From Rostratula benghalensis (taxonomy: Eukaryota; Chordata; Aves; Charadriiformes; Rostratulidae): a stretch of 64,000 nt of DNA. This document shows positions 47,293-60,222 of the stretch, piece after piece. Under the pieces are notes generated by a model. The model made no database searches. It was not told the DNA's origin and saw only the letters and a program-made list of their open reading frames with translations. The translations under genes and the position numbers were made by a program. The stretch's first letter is position 1. Every line of letters begins with the position of its first letter. The stretch lies in assembly GCA_013399305.1 (NCBI GenBank), contig VXAI01000161.1, forward strand, positions 730,075 through 794,074, given 5' to 3'.

Positions 47293-49728
47293 TGAATCAG
47301 AACATGACTTCATGTTATGCCTTTTTTTTTTTTGTCATACTTTTAGACAGTAAATAATTAAACAACAGAAACATTTTACAGAGATAAGCTACAGCTAGAA
47401 AACAGGAAAGATTTCTAATGACTCAGAAGGGCATCATACATTTGAAAGCAGAAATCTAAGCCCTTGGTCTCATATTGTATGTAGATAATATCTATCTAGA
47501 TGACAGTTACACTCTATATTCGCTATTTAGTACATTATTTGCTATAGTAACTAGTGCTTTAAAACAAAATGGGACTATTTGGGCGATAAGATACGAGAGG
47601 CAAAAAAGCACTATAGTTTATATAACACTTTAAAACCAGGAGAACATTTTATTATGTATTAATAAGTGTTATAAACCACTTGCACAGATTCTGATTACTT
47701 TGTGTACGAAATAGCACTCTACCCCCAAGAGAAAATCACCTTGCGTATGTGAGGTAAACTCATTTGACCTCAGGGAGCTGTGGAGATGTTATCAGAAGAC
47801 CCAGATCATCAGCTTCAGTGGTATAACACTCAATTTTTCATGGACAAGGACATCTGCACTTAACCCTAAAGATGACCTGAGCATTTTTTTCAATGAAGAG
47901 TGTTGTGTTTAGTAGATCTTGGTTTTACCAACATTGACCTACAGACTTTAAGACTTTCTTTTTCTTCCTATTAGAAATATCTCAAAGAAAAGTAAGCCTT
48001 GCTTTCTCCAGCATATGCTGGTCAGCTACAATGAATCCTATACTTTATCATAATTAAAAGAAAATAGAGAAGTCCCTCAGGTTTCTGAAAATTGCTATAA
48101 GAAGGATAGGTTTACAGTTCTGATTCAGAAAATTAAAACAGAAATTCATAAAATGGAAATTATTAATGGATTCAATATTGCCATCTCACTGTTAATGGTT
48201 TAAATAAATTATTGGTACAGAGATTCCCTTAGCTGTTTAAAAATAGCAAGAGTATCTCCAATTATTCATGTTTAATGTTGCTCAGCGAATGAGGTTGAAT
48301 CTTTGACCTTATTAATGCCTTGTTAGAAATGAGATGAATGTCTAGAATTTTGGGGATCCCACAGTTCTACTATAGCAGCTACATAAGAATATGTAGGCAA
48401 GCAAATCTATAGAACAATTAAAACCCCTTAAGTCTAGGGCTTTTTTAGCCAGGAGGATTCTAAACAGAAAAATTTTGAAGTAGCCTTTGTATGTGTGGGT
48501 ACATTGGTGCCCAGTATGTCCACACAGATGATACCACAGAGGTTTAAAGAGCACCACCACACAAAAACAAAAGTCAGTGCAAGTTATTCATTATCAAGAC
48601 AATGCTAAGAGAGACTATTATTTGTTACATGTTGGAAAAGAAATAATGGCCTCCTTGCTGAAATATCTTGTAACTTGCTCCTGGGTGTCTCGTTTTACAC
48701 TGTGCCTGAGTTACCAAATGCCCAGCTGTGTGAACTTGGGGATAACCAGCAAAATCCCAACTCAGGGCTACAGCACAGACAAGTCTTCTTATATTCTCTG
48801 TGCATTTTGGTACTTAGATTGTTGCAAAAGTACCTGCATAATAGGCCTAAACAGTAGGAAGAAAACCAGAAAAAAAATATTTTTTTTCAATTACTGTGCA
48901 TTCCTTGAGTTTAATTCTCCTAATCTTCATGAAAAAGAAGGCTCTGGGCTTGAGGGGTGGTAGGCAAAACAGATTAATTACCTAAATAAATAGACAATGG
49001 ATATTTTCTGAGAGAAGAAAAAGAAAGGAATTTTATCAGACTATCTTTCTCTGAGCTATATCTTTTGATTAAAGTGGAGCTCATAAAGTGGTTTGATACG
49101 TAGAGTTGTATCAAGCTGTGGAAGAAGTCAGTTCTATTCTGGAGCTGTTGCTGTACACTTTGAACTACAGTCATAACCTTAGTACAGCTTTGCATTTTGG
49201 ATTCAGGGTTATAACTGCTCATATCCTCATGCTTTTATGTCTGCCCTGTCCTGTCAGGGGACCCTTCCGTTATTTTACCCTCAGATCTGATATATAAATA
49301 AATGAAGAGTCAATAGGAAATTGTCTATGCTACTAAAAAGAATTACTAAATTCACTAAGAGGAGATAAAAGCAATTAACTTGAACTGTTATTTTGTCTTC
49401 TTTTATTTTTTTTATGTTTTACCGCCCCTGGTAATGCTGATTGAATTCAGAGATGAAAATACTCTGTTCCTGATTGGTATAACTAGCAGTTTGGCTTTAG
49501 GAAAATCAAACAAAAAAAGCTTGCTAAGAATTGCTGGACCCACCAGAAAAATAAGCATATGTGGCTTGCAGAGTTGTAATAGTTTTCTATTACTTTCTCC
49601 ATGTCTTGTCTCCACTCCTGACCAGGTTACAAGGATGTGTAAGGCTCCCAGAATGCACCTACACCACATACCAGCACAGAAATCCCTCAGCAAGTAGAAA
49701 CTTTTTCTGCTGTAAAACCAAGTGGAAG
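47293..49728. other. Unique AT-rich non-coding DNA
   Basis: No interspersed repeat recognised. A plus-strand frame of 128 codons (48577-48963) is the longest here. It has no signal peptide, domain or repeat pattern that I can identify and ends in a K-rich, F-rich stretch spanning an A/T-run, so I do not call it a gene. Confidence 0.45.
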
Positions 49729-50140
49729 GAATCATAGAATCCCAGAATGGTTAGAGTTGGAAGGGACATTAAAGATCATCAAGTTCCAACCCCTTGCCAT
49801 GGGTAGGGACAACTCCCACGAGACCATGTTGCTCAAGTGCCCATCCAGACTGGCTTAGAACACCTCCAGGGATGGGACATCCATATCTTCTCTGGGCAAC
49901 TCCCCACCCTCATAGTGAAGAATTTCTTCCTGAGATCTCATCTAAATCTCCCCTCTTTCAGTTTAAAACCATTTCCCCTCATCCTATGGCTCCACTCCCT
50001 GATAAGGAGTTTCTCCCCATCTGTCCTGTAGACCCCTTTAGGTACTGGAAGGGGCTCTAAGATGTCCTTAGAGCCTTCTCTTCTCCAGGTTAAACCGACT
50101 CTTTTGGCCTGTATTCACAGCAGAGGTGCTCCAGCTATCC
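49729..50140 (-). mobile_element. CR1 LINE 3' end, relatively young
   Basis: In reverse: AATCATAGAATCCCAGAATG, GTTGGAAGGGACATTAAAGA, GGGACATCCATATCTTCTCT, TCAGTTTAAAACCATTTCCC, TTTAGGTACTGGAAGGGGCT and GAGCCTTCTCTTCTCCAGGT. Compared with the copy at 55.5 kb, a short segment is missing near 49905 ('aacctgtgccagtgcctcacc' is reduced to AACTCCCCACCCTCA). Confidence 0.94.
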
Positions 50141-52821
50141 TATTCAGACTCTCAGTTCAGAGGGTGCTTTTTACTTTCCTAATTATGGAGTGTGCTGCGA
50201 GCTAATGATGATAGCAAATGATAGAAAGCATGAATAAATTATTTTCCTGTTAGGTGCGATACAATTTTTTTGGTAGAATTATTTAATTAACAAAGTAAGA
50301 ATATCCCAAAACAAAATGCTAACAAGCTTTGTAATTCTCAACATTTTAAAACTGGGAGGAAGTGCTTAGAAGACATTTAATGGCAGTTGTGTGAGCTTCT
50401 GTGTGTCTCTTAACCCAAAATTACATATACAATAAGTGCTCTTTTACATGGGTCTCATTTTCTTTTTCTTTGTTATCTTACCTGGAATTACAGAGCATTC
50501 ATTTAGCTTTTAGACTAGCAGAAAAAGTACACCAAAAAGTTATCATCAAAGTTTTTGTGCGTCTGCATATTTCTCCATCACTGTAAGTTAACAAGTAATT
50601 AATACTCTTGGTTAAGTAAATAACTGAAGGGTAAAATTATAATATCTTGTGCTACTGAGAGAATATATAATGTGGCTTTTGAACCATAAATGAAGAAACA
50701 TAGTTTGCTACCCCAAATTGCAATGTCCAATAGTTTTCATACTTTTCATTACATTCTAGTAATTTCAACGATTATATAGTGATAAGAGCTTTTTTACTTA
50801 ATTATTTTACATAATATTAATATTTATGTATTTTAATTATTGCCAGAAAGCCAACATCTTCTCAATGGTCAGATGAGGCTTTCTGCAAATTATAGAGCTA
50901 CAGCATTAGTTAATTTATTATTAATAGAGCTCATAAATGCCCACACCATTCAAAATAGCCTTAAACAATTGCACCTGAGAGTGATCTGATTCTTTTTTTC
51001 TTCTCCAGGGTATTCTATTTTCTGGTATATAATTAGGTGTCATCCACTGTGACGGGAAGAACTCTACTCCACCCCATTTCTTACAATAAATGACAGATAT
51101 TATAGCCTACAGCTAGTAAAATATTTGACTACCTAGAAAACAAAACCAAGCAATATGGAGAGGTTATTATCTTCAACAAAGATATAATTAGCTTACTAAT
51201 AAACATTTTTAAGTCCGCTTTCTAGAAAATTTAGAAGACTGTTCTTGAAAGTTATAAAGCCCAGCAAAACTCCACATTGTATTTAAAGTCATTCCAGTGA
51301 TGAATGTTGTAAGTGACCCTGAAAAATATTTGACCTGTGAATTATACCAGCCCTTCTATAAACTACATAACCATAGAAAGAACAAAAAATTCACTGGGGC
51401 TATTATTTCTTGAAATACCAAGGTGTGAAGTGAAGATATTTCAGCTTTTTGTGTTGGCTCACCTGTTTATGCATAAAGGAGGCAGAGTAAGGCAGGTCAA
51501 ATTACGAGCTGTGAATTAATAGTACATTGGATCATCAACATAGAATACTAGCTAAGTATTAAGTAATTCTCAATTTGGTATCTAAAAAAACATACTCCCA
51601 CAATAGCTAAGACAGGAACAAAAGTTTGTCAAACACAGAAAGTTAGACAAGATTAAAATGAAAATGGCTAAGATTAGAGCTGAGAGGCCAAATCTGTCTT
51701 GACAAGGTAGAAAAAGGGATAGGCCACATACAGTTTTGTCAACTCAAAATAATATTTAAAATCAAAGAGATTCCTGGAAGGAAAAGAGGTAAGATAAGCA
51801 GTGAAATAGCAACTTGTAAACCTGGCATTGGAATAATCATATGAGCATTTTTATTCCAAAGTTATCCTGAAGCTTTTTTTTTTTCTTTTTGAGTACTTGA
51901 GATGAATGTACAATAGTGTCTTGAAGCAGTAATTAACATAATACAGCAAAAATAAATGTCCCTTTTAAAAGAAATTTGACTTAATTCTGCTTATGTAACA
52001 ATGAAAAATTATATTTCTTGAAGCTGAAAGTGGTTGTCAGAAACCTTCTCCAAAATAGAAGAAAAAAACAAGGAGGTGAATAACAAATGCCTTTAATAAC
52101 CAAAAACTGTGTGTTATTTCAAAATTCATCTCTGTGGCCCTGGTCCTATTGATGCTAATTATTATTTCAATGGAACCCTATTAATATATTTCTTAAGTGG
52201 TTTAGAGACTGAGGGTCAAAACTGAATGCAATTGTTTTTTTGATATTTTAATATAAAATGAATTTTACATTTAAAAAAATAGAAATCCTCGTGAAGTAAT
52301 GGCAAACAATCAATAAAGCATCCTCTTGGCACACCTCTGTACAGAAAAGTAGACTTAGGTTTGGTCTGATCATATTTGCAAAAATCAAGGTGACAAGCAG
52401 ATGAGGAAAAAGGAACCTACTGGGCAAAAAAATAACTGAAAAAGAGATGTATCTGACATTGATTAGAAATTATAAAGAACCTCTTAAACAAAAATAAGTA
52501 TATTGCTTCTGTTAGTGAGATTAAAAAAAGAAGGCATTTGAGACAGTCCCTTCGCATTCTGTGGACTTTTGTGCACAACTATAATTGTTATTGTATTTTG
52601 CTTGTAAAGATGCATTCAGCGGCAGAAACTTTAATTAAGAGTATCAATGACACTGTTATCTGTTTTTCCTTGGAAAGGATAAGATCTTAAAACTAAGATC
52701 TTGGAAGAATTTAGATTAGACTTTTAAAGAAATAACTGTATCCATCTATTTTGCACATATACAATGGGCATTAGTCTAACATGACTCATTAGAAGTAAAG
52801 TAATGCAGTATAACCCAAAAT
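50141..52821. other. Unique AT-rich non-coding DNA
   Basis: No gene or interspersed repeat recognised. It holds many TTAAT words and short A- and T-runs. The longest frames are about 60 codons and unconvincing. Confidence 0.5.
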
Positions 52822-53700
52822 TTAGAATCACAGAATCATAGGATCATAGAAAAACCTGAGTTGAGAGGCACCTTTAAAAGTCATCTAGTCCAACCTCCTC
52901 TGCTATAATCATGGACATCTTCAACTAAATCAGGGTGCTCCGAGTCCTATCCAAGCTAACCTTGAATGTTTCCAGGGATGGGTATTCTTCCACCTCTCTG
53001 GGCAATATATGCCAGTGTTTCACCACTTTCAGCATAAAAAAGGTCTCCTTTCAATCTAGTCTCAATTTTCCCCTTTAGTTTAAAATGATTACCCTTGTCC
53101 TAACGCAACAAACTCTGCTAAATTTTTCCCCATCTTTCCTGTAGACCACCTTTAGGTACTGAAAAGACACAATAAAGTCTCCCTGGAGACTTCTCTTCTC
53201 CAGGCTAAACAACTCCAACTCTCTCAGCCTGTCTTCAGGTTCTCCAGACATCTTTGTGGTCATCTTTGTGGTCATCTTTGTGGTCTTCCTCTGAACTCAT
53301 TATAACCAGGTCCATGGCCTTCCTGAGCTGAGCTGGACACAGTACTCCAGGTAGGGTCTCAGCAGAGCAGAGCACAGAGGCAGAATTACGTCCCTCAACC
53401 TGCTGGCCATGTTTCTTTTGATGCAGTCCATGATGTGGTTATATTTCTGGGCTGCCAGCGTATATTGTTGGCTCATTCCCAGCTTTTCATCTACTGGTAC
53501 CCCCAAGTTTTTTCCTCAGGACTACTCTCAATCTCTTCATCCCCTATTCTGTATTGATACCCAGGGTTGCCCCCACTCAGGTGCAGGACTCTGCACTTGG
53601 CCTTATTGAATCTCTTGAGGTTCCTGTGGTCCCGCTTCTCCAGCTTGTCCAGGTCCCTCTGGATGTCATCCCATCCCTCAGGTTTGTCAACTGCACCCCT
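52822..53700 (-). mobile_element. CR1 LINE, ORF2 C-terminus to 3' end
   Basis: Runs in reverse from AATCACAGAATCATAGGATC through CCAGGGATGGGTATTCTTCC and CTCCAGGCTAAACAACTCC into ORF2. On the minus strand, two adjacent frames preserve ORF2 C-terminal protein. One (53491-53778) contains WDDIQRDLDKLEKRDHRNLK. The other (53300-53506) contains VDEKLGMSQQYTLAAQKYNH. They are in different frames, so a frameshift lies near 53500. A 12-bp triplication sits inside at 53249-53284. It is 5'-truncated and dead. Confidence 0.95.
53249..53284. repeat. 12-bp tandem repeat, three copies, inside CR1
   Basis: CATCTTTGTGGT repeated three times exactly. Ordinary CR1 has one copy of this word followed by CCTCCTCTGG. 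The copies are identical, so the expansion is younger than the host insertion. Confidence 0.95.
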
Positions 53701-55491
53701 CAGCCTGGCATCTCCGATAATTAACTTCTGGAAACTGATGGGCACACCCATTAGTAAAAAGAATTCTTCAGTTCCCATTTTTCTGTAAGAACAGAGGCTC
53801 CTGGTGTATCAATTAGCCAGCACTTTGTTAATGAGAAGTTATCAGTGAAGTACTTTTATACTTCAAAAAATCTATACATTTATTAAACATATTAAGAATC
53901 ATCTTAAGTGATGCTATAGGAATTCAAGAAACTAAAAGAGTAATAAGTACTCAGAAGATAAAAAAATATTTATGAAGTCAGTTTAATAAACAAACATAGA
54001 AAAGCAGTTTAATAGAGCCTAATTTTCTTGGGTAAGAAGAGTAGTTGGGGCTTAAATAGGATTTCATTTCTTAATTGCTTGGGTTTTTCACTTCAAGAAA
54101 AAAGAGAAACAGATTCATTTATTAATAGAAAAGAAAAAAGGAAAAAACAACAACAAAACCTATACTCTACAAGTATCAGGATTATCAAAATATTAGTAGT
54201 GCACAACAGAAAAATCAATGCATAGTTGTTACAAACAGCCCTTCCCTTTCTCTTCTTCACATTTACACAAAACATAAGGAAGAATTTCATTTTATGTGTG
54301 TCTTTGTAGTGTATGTTGAAGAACATTTCTTCCAGCATCGGAGTTGTGTTAAGGAGTTCTCATCAATCATTGTAGCCTTTATGCTATCTCTGGAGTTAAT
54401 CTAAGTACAACTGTTTGCAGGTCTGTACTGCGGGACTGAAAAATTGATCCAGAGTTAAAATAAGCCATTTTCCCTAGTTATTTTTAACCAAGGGAAATGA
54501 AGATAAGGAGCGCCAGATACGTAGGGACTGCCCGAGTCAGCACAGGCACTGAAAGAAGTGTTTATCAAACTGGAGCCTTTCATGTCTTATTCTATCACAC
54601 AAGTGCAAAAGCTTGAATTTGGAGGCAATGGAATGGTACATGCTCACTGACTGCATTACGGCTAATGTGAGAGCACGAGAAAAGAATTCCTTCACTGTAT
54701 CCTTTTTCTTACCTCTGGGCTATTCTCAGGTGCTGGAGAAGGGCCTTAAAAGAACATCAAGGGGAATCTACTTTTTAAATATACTTAACACAAATTTTAC
54801 TTGGGCTGCAAAGCATTAAGGTACATGGAACATCCTGAAAACTTCTTTAAACAGAAGCAAAGACAATAGGAACCCTGAGAAAAACTATAGATACTACGAT
54901 AAGACAAGTGTCCCAGTATATCACACAGCAAACAGAGCCATACTGAATTCCCAATGTATGTTGGTCTGTTGTTCCAGGGCTACAAATAGGTCTTGAAATG
55001 TTATCTCATACATTACATCCTGGAGATTTTGCCAAAACATGCCCCTGCTCTCAAGAAATGTAATTATAACTCATACGGTATGATAATGAGACTCACAAAT
55101 CCCCAAAGCAGAACCCTGCATCACCCTCCCTTGGTGCTATACACATTCAAGGCTCTGTTGGTCTGACAAAACCAGCTCTAATACTAGCAGTGCAGACTGT
55201 AACCAGTAGTAATCTTTCAGTGTTAAGACTGCTTTAAAAAAAGTCATAACAGCATTTATGAAGGAAGTTTTTATGTGCTTTCTATCACACGGACACAACT
55301 CTTGCAGTTGCATTCCAATTATAATAATCAGGAAAGCTATTAAGATTTTTTTATTATTATTATTTCATAACATGTAAATTTTGGTTATCAGACATGAAAA
55401 GCACCCATTGCTGGAATTCTACTATATCACAATAACACGTGCAGTTCTCACGGTATATTTTCGGTATGGGGGTCTAGGCAAACAGATTGCT
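53701..55491. other. Unique AT-rich non-coding DNA
   Basis: No gene or clear interspersed repeat. The first 60 bases could still be CR1-related but are not typical. The segment 54420-54700 has a more even base composition and several CpG dinucleotides. Confidence 0.45.
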
Positions 55492-55810
55492 ATAGATTCG
55501 TAGAATCGTAGAATGATTAGAGTTGGAAGGGACCTTAAAGATCATCAATTTCCAAGCCCCTGCCATGGGCAGGGACACCTCCCACCAGAGCAGGTTGCTC
55601 AAAGACCCATACAGCCTGTCCTGAAACACTTTGAGGGATGGGGCAGCCACAACTTCCGTGGACAACCTGTCCCAGTGTCTCACCACTCTCACAGCAAAGA
55701 ATTTCTTTCTGGTATCTAATCTAATTCTCCCCTCTTCCAATCTAAAGTCATTACCCCTTGTTCTGTCACTACATCTCCTGACAAAGAGTCCCTCATCAGC
55801 TCTCCTGTGG
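55492..55810 (-). mobile_element. CR1 LINE 3' end, relatively young
   Basis: In reverse: TAGATTCGTAGAATCGTAGA, GTTGGAAGGGACCTTAAAGA, TGCCATGGGCAGGGACACCT, GGATGGGGCAGCCACAACTT, CACAGCAAAGAATTTCTTTC and CTGACAAAGAGTCCCTCATC. CpG forms (TTCGTAGAATCGTAG) appear at the end where most copies have TTCATAGAATCATAG. It is 5'-truncated. Confidence 0.95.
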
Positions 55811-57297
55811 AGAGCTGGAGCTATTAAGCTGTTCCTTAAAAGTAAAAAGAGATCTCAAAGCCAGCATGAATAACAGATAAACAGTATATAAATATCAATA
55901 AATAATGACTAGTAAACACAATCAGAGAATGAAAACTCCAGAAGAAGTGCAATTTAAAATAAATTTAGTTGTCTTATAGGTCAAAATCTTCAGAAATTTT
56001 GTTCCGTAACAGTTTGTGGAGGGTTTAGTGATTCTGAGGCTATGCCATAAACAAAGTCAATAGCAATTTTGACTTTACTCACTGGTGAGAATGATTGAGT
56101 TTGAAAATACTGTACGATTGTATCATAATTACACTTTATCAAGGTAATATCTCAAAGGATTTTTCTGATAAAAATGCATATTGAAGTTCAAAAAGAATAA
56201 ATAATTTTAAGACCATAAAGGATAGGGAAAATACTACTGCTTATGTAGCTAATACGCATAAAATACTTCCCTATTATTTCCCCAATTTTTTTAAAACCTA
56301 TTTTTATAATCTTGGTTAGATGTCCGGTCGTATATGACCTGATGGTAGTTTTATTTTGATATTTCTATTATTCTTTGTCCCGATAAACTGAGTGTTAATG
56401 TTGAAGACAGATATGAAAACACTTGCCAGTTTTGAAGATTCAGGAGTTCCACCTGAACAAATACTCTGTGCTCAGGGTGCCACGTGGCACAAGCAACCAC
56501 CAAGAGAGGGTAACACCAGTACCAGAAACAAACCAAGTGCCCTGTTGAGGCACCATCTACGCCAATTAACATTGCTAATTCACCTGCACTGATTTTAGCA
56601 TCTGAATTAGTATTCCTACACAGCTCTTCTCTGTGCCAGGCGGCTTATCCTGAATGACTTAACATTATCTTGAGCATCTCTGTGCCGTTCTCCGTGTCAG
56701 GGTACAGATGTGCCCACTGGCCCTAGAACAGTTGCTGGAAACATCTGTGAGATCCCCATGGAACTGCCCACCCTTAGAGCCGCTTCTCCTGTGCTTTCCT
56801 GAGGAGCCAGAGTCACCGCACGGAACATCTGCATAACTGCTGGAATGGGAACAACACTCTTATGTGCTACGGATTGGTTTCATCACATTTCTTTTTACAA
56901 TCAGTCAGGGCATCCCTGCCACAGACTGACACAATTGCTGGTTTGTCAGTTGGTTTATGCTTTTGTTTTTGGGGTTTTTTGTTGTTGGTCTATAATGTAT
57001 ACACTCCTCGTTTGTCATGTAGAAGAAAGCTGCCATTCATTACTTAAAAATTAAATCAAGTCTTATAAATATTTTTTTTTAAATTAAAACTTATTCCTTT
57101 GATATCCTTCAGTACTCCAACTTCCATTTTGGCCTTACTTTACATTTTTTTATTGCAATGTGTTTTTCTGCATTGATATGTGACATATGTCTTTTCAAAT
57201 CTCTCCATAATTGTAGCATGAAATGTACCGTCAAATACCATTGAAAAATGTTTGTATATGACTCAGAAATCCATACTGGGAAGTCTGATATGTCATT
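55811..57297. other. Unique DNA with a GC-richer island
   Basis: AT-rich and unique except for 56440-56850, which is richer in GC and CpG and carries a perfect 14-bp palindrome around a CACGTG E-box (GTGCCACGTGGCAC, 56477-56490). There is no open frame with exon-like features and no repeat recognised. The island could be regulatory, an unrecognised repeat, or chance. Confidence 0.4.
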
Positions 57298-57618
57298 TCA
57301 CAGAATCACAGAATGTTATGAAGTTGGAAGGGACCTCTGGAGATCATCTAGTCCAACCCCCCTGCCAGAGCAGATCTACCCAGAACAGCTTGCACAGGAA
57401 TGTGTCCAGGAGGGTTTGGAATGTCTCCAGAGACGGAGACTCCACCACCTCTCTGGACAGCCCCTTCTAGGGCTCTGCTGTCCTCAAAGAAAAGAAATTC
57501 CTCCTCATGTTTGGGAGGAACATAAAACTTCAAGTTTGCGCCCATTACTTCTTGTCCTGTCACTGGGCACCTCTGTAAAAAAGACTGGCCCCATCCTCCT
57601 GACACCCATCCTTTAAGT
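57298..57618 (-). mobile_element. CR1 LINE 3' end of a different subfamily
   Basis: In reverse: TCACAGAATCACAGAATGTT, AGTTGGAAGGGACCTCTGGA, GATCATCTAGTCCAACCCCC, CAGGAATGTGTCCAGGAGGG, TCTCCAGAGACGGAGACTCC and TCTTGTCCTGTCACTGGGCA. The wording 'ggacctctggagatcatctagtccaa ... acaggaatgtgtccag' differs from the 'catgggcagggacacc' group and marks a separate CR1 subfamily. It is well preserved and 5'-truncated. Confidence 0.93.
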
Positions 57619-58768
57619 TTTAAAGTCTTCAAAGGCACCGTGATACTAACCAAAAATGTGTTACCCCTGGTGCCCAAGAGCCAGATGCAAATAATTCCAA
57701 AGTCTACTGTGTCTTATCACTAAATTTTTGACTAAATTAAATTTGGGGAACATGAATGGAAATCTCCATATATTNNNNNNNNNNNNNNNNNNNNTATTAT
57801 TTTTCAGCATCTGTAATTATGCAAAGTGCTATCCACGTCCTTTGAAATTACTTTTTATAGTACAAGGAAGTTGGTCAGGCAGTGATTTTTTTTTTTCTTT
57901 TTTTTTCTTTTATTGAATGACTACAAATAGATTTGACAGAATGTACTCATTACCCAACCTATTTAATGAGATTTTCAAGATTTTTTCAAGTTATTATTAT
58001 TTTAATGGATTGAGTGCACCTCAATTCAAGATACATTGATTAATAATGATTGGTAGAAAAATATAGTATATACTAGTCTCACTGTAGATAAACAGGAGAA
58101 TGTAACTATAAATCTCTTCATTCTTTTAATCTTACAAATCACAAGCTTCAAACAAGCTACAGCAAAATACACTTGCCAGAATCAACACTTACATTTAATT
58201 GCTATTGTAATGTTTCTATGAAGTACTTAATTGCATATGGATATGTAGTCTTTGGAGTGAACCGTGCAGTCAGATCTCTTATCTGACTCATTTACTGCCT
58301 CAGTAAGAGGAGAGTTAAAAGTTTCTGAATGTGCTGTTCCTCAGTTGTGCTGTAAGGTAAGATTTCACCTCTAATAAACATGTGATTCCTTATGTGAATA
58401 TTAATTATACAAAAGAAAGAAACGCACAGTTAAGGTGATTTAGGGGATTTCCTGTTTGGGGTTTTTTTTGTCACATCTGTTAGATTATTATTTCTTCTTC
58501 CAGTATCAACCAAAATTCACAACCCATAGATGGTACACCAATGCAGAGACAAGAAATAGCACATGCCTTATGGACTAATAATCATTAGCACATTTTTTTG
58601 CATCCTTCAGTACAATAAATGATTAAATAATCCTGTATTTCTCATTTTTTAATCCTGAGTTTGTCCCAGTTAAACAACTTTAAGATAAATTAGAAAACAT
58701 CTTAAATTGTTTTAAGATTGTTCTTAGTGATAACAGAAGCTTAAAAACAGAATTTCCATCTCTTTAAT
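57619..58768. other. Unique AT-rich DNA with a small gap
   Basis: Contains a 20-base gap at 57775-57794 and T-rich low complexity at about 57885-57912. No gene or interspersed repeat recognised. Confidence 0.5.
57775..57794. other. Assembly gap, 20 N
   Basis: Undetermined bases between TATT and TATTAT. The rounded length suggests a placeholder, so the real missing length is unknown. Confidence 0.98.
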
Positions 58769-58805
58769 ATCACAGAATCATAGAATGGTTAGAGGTGGAG
58801 GGGAC
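58769..58805 (-). mobile_element. CR1 LINE 3' tip, about 37 bases
   Basis: Only the extreme 3' end is present, in reverse: TATCACAGAATCATAGAATG followed by GTTAGAGGTGGAGGGGAC. This is an extremely short 5'-truncated insertion or what is left after a deletion. Confidence 0.85.
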
Positions 58806-59755
58806 AAATATGAAAGGTGGATACAGTAACTGAGGACTCATTTGTTTGGCACAGAATATTTGTCTCCACATAAGTGTTTGAAGCCACTTGTATGGAGGCC
58901 TCACTGAAATTATTCCCTCCCTGTTCTTTACTGTATATGTGAATAGGGAATAAATATCATCATTATTTAAATCCTGGTCCATAACCGAGGTCACATGCAG
59001 TGAAACGTAAGTACATCTGTCTCATTTCCAACATCAAAAGCAGTGTGAAATAAGCAACTGTTATTCCCCTCAGAATCTATTCATAGAAGGAAAAGTGTTT
59101 TGAAGTAAACACCAAAATCATCCTTGGAAAAAAAGTACTTCAAACATAATTTCTAAATTATCCTTATTTTTACCTCTTTTCACGTTTAATCTTTAGTGTT
59201 ATTGTTACAGGAAAAGAGGTGAGTTCTCTTGTGACAGATTTTATTTATTGCAGTGATATTTTTGAAAAAATGTTGATGAAAAGTCGGGGGTTGTAAATGA
59301 AGGTATTTTATACCCACTGCGTTTGCACTGTCCAGATCGAGTTCAAGTATTGGTCATAAAAAGCACATCCCAAAAGAAACTGCATTGCTGCTGCTCAGCC
59401 ACTCTTAAGTGTCTGATTAATGATTGAGCCTATTAAGATGACAGGTATTTTCAAGGGACTACCCAAAGAGTGATGCATTTTAATGCATTATCTTTTCATC
59501 TTGCTTTAACTCAGCAACAAGCGCTGAAGACACTAAAAAGTGTGTGGTGTTCCCTGTCCATTGCATCGTCCTGGTGGAGGTGTCACACTACAGGGCAATG
59601 GAGTAGTTTCACATATTTTAACAATGAATACTTTTGAGAAGCCAGAATAAAAATGTTACGTCTGAGACTAAACATCCCACGAATACCAGGGATGGAATGA
59701 AAAGTGCAGCTAACCATAATTTAGTGTAAAGAATATTCCAAGTATAAGTAAGAGG

Positions 59756-59854
59756 AATGATATGATATGATATGATATGATATGATATGATATGATATGA
59801 TATGATATGATATGATATGATATGATATGATATGATATGATATGATACGATATG
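59756..59854. repeat. (TATGA)n pentanucleotide microsatellite
   Basis: Seventeen perfect TATGA units (59761-59845), preceded by AATGA and followed by a TACGA variant and TATG. The high purity over 85 bases implies recent expansion and likely length polymorphism. Translation of the minus strand gives a spurious repetitive peptide. Confidence 0.97.
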
Positions 59855-60175
59855 TAAAAAAGTAGTAAAAATCAATTCCTGTTTCAGTAACTTTGTTAAA
59901 AAGACCCAAGAGAAGTTATAAATACAGATAATATGGATTTTTTTTTAAGTAACTCCATGATCCAAGTCACTCGGAAGAAAATTTTTGTGGTAAAATACAA
60001 ATGCATATTTTAGAGAAAGTTTGCTGAAGTAATGGTAACTTCCACAATTGCCATGCTCAAAGATTGTTCCTTCCATTCAGCAGCGTGAGAAAGAAAAAGG
60101 GTTACTAAGGTTTCAATGAAACTTTTTTTTTTTTAAATTTACAGTATATGGGAAATATTCCCTCACTTATAATAG

Positions 60176-60222
60176 AAATAAATACATAAATAATAAAGAA
60201 ATAATAAATAAATAAATTTCTG
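60176..60222. repeat. AAAT/AATA-rich simple repeat
   Basis: Imperfect run of AAAT and AAATA units ending in four AAAT units. It is short and interrupted. Confidence 0.8.

Noticed and set aside
48577..48963. 128-codon plus-strand frame
   Set aside because: No domain, no signal peptide, and a second open frame overlaps it. The length is within chance for this much AT-rich sequence.
59756..59854. Short regular repeats considered as a CRISPR array
   Set aside because: The array is a 5-base microsatellite with no spacers, in eukaryotic DNA.
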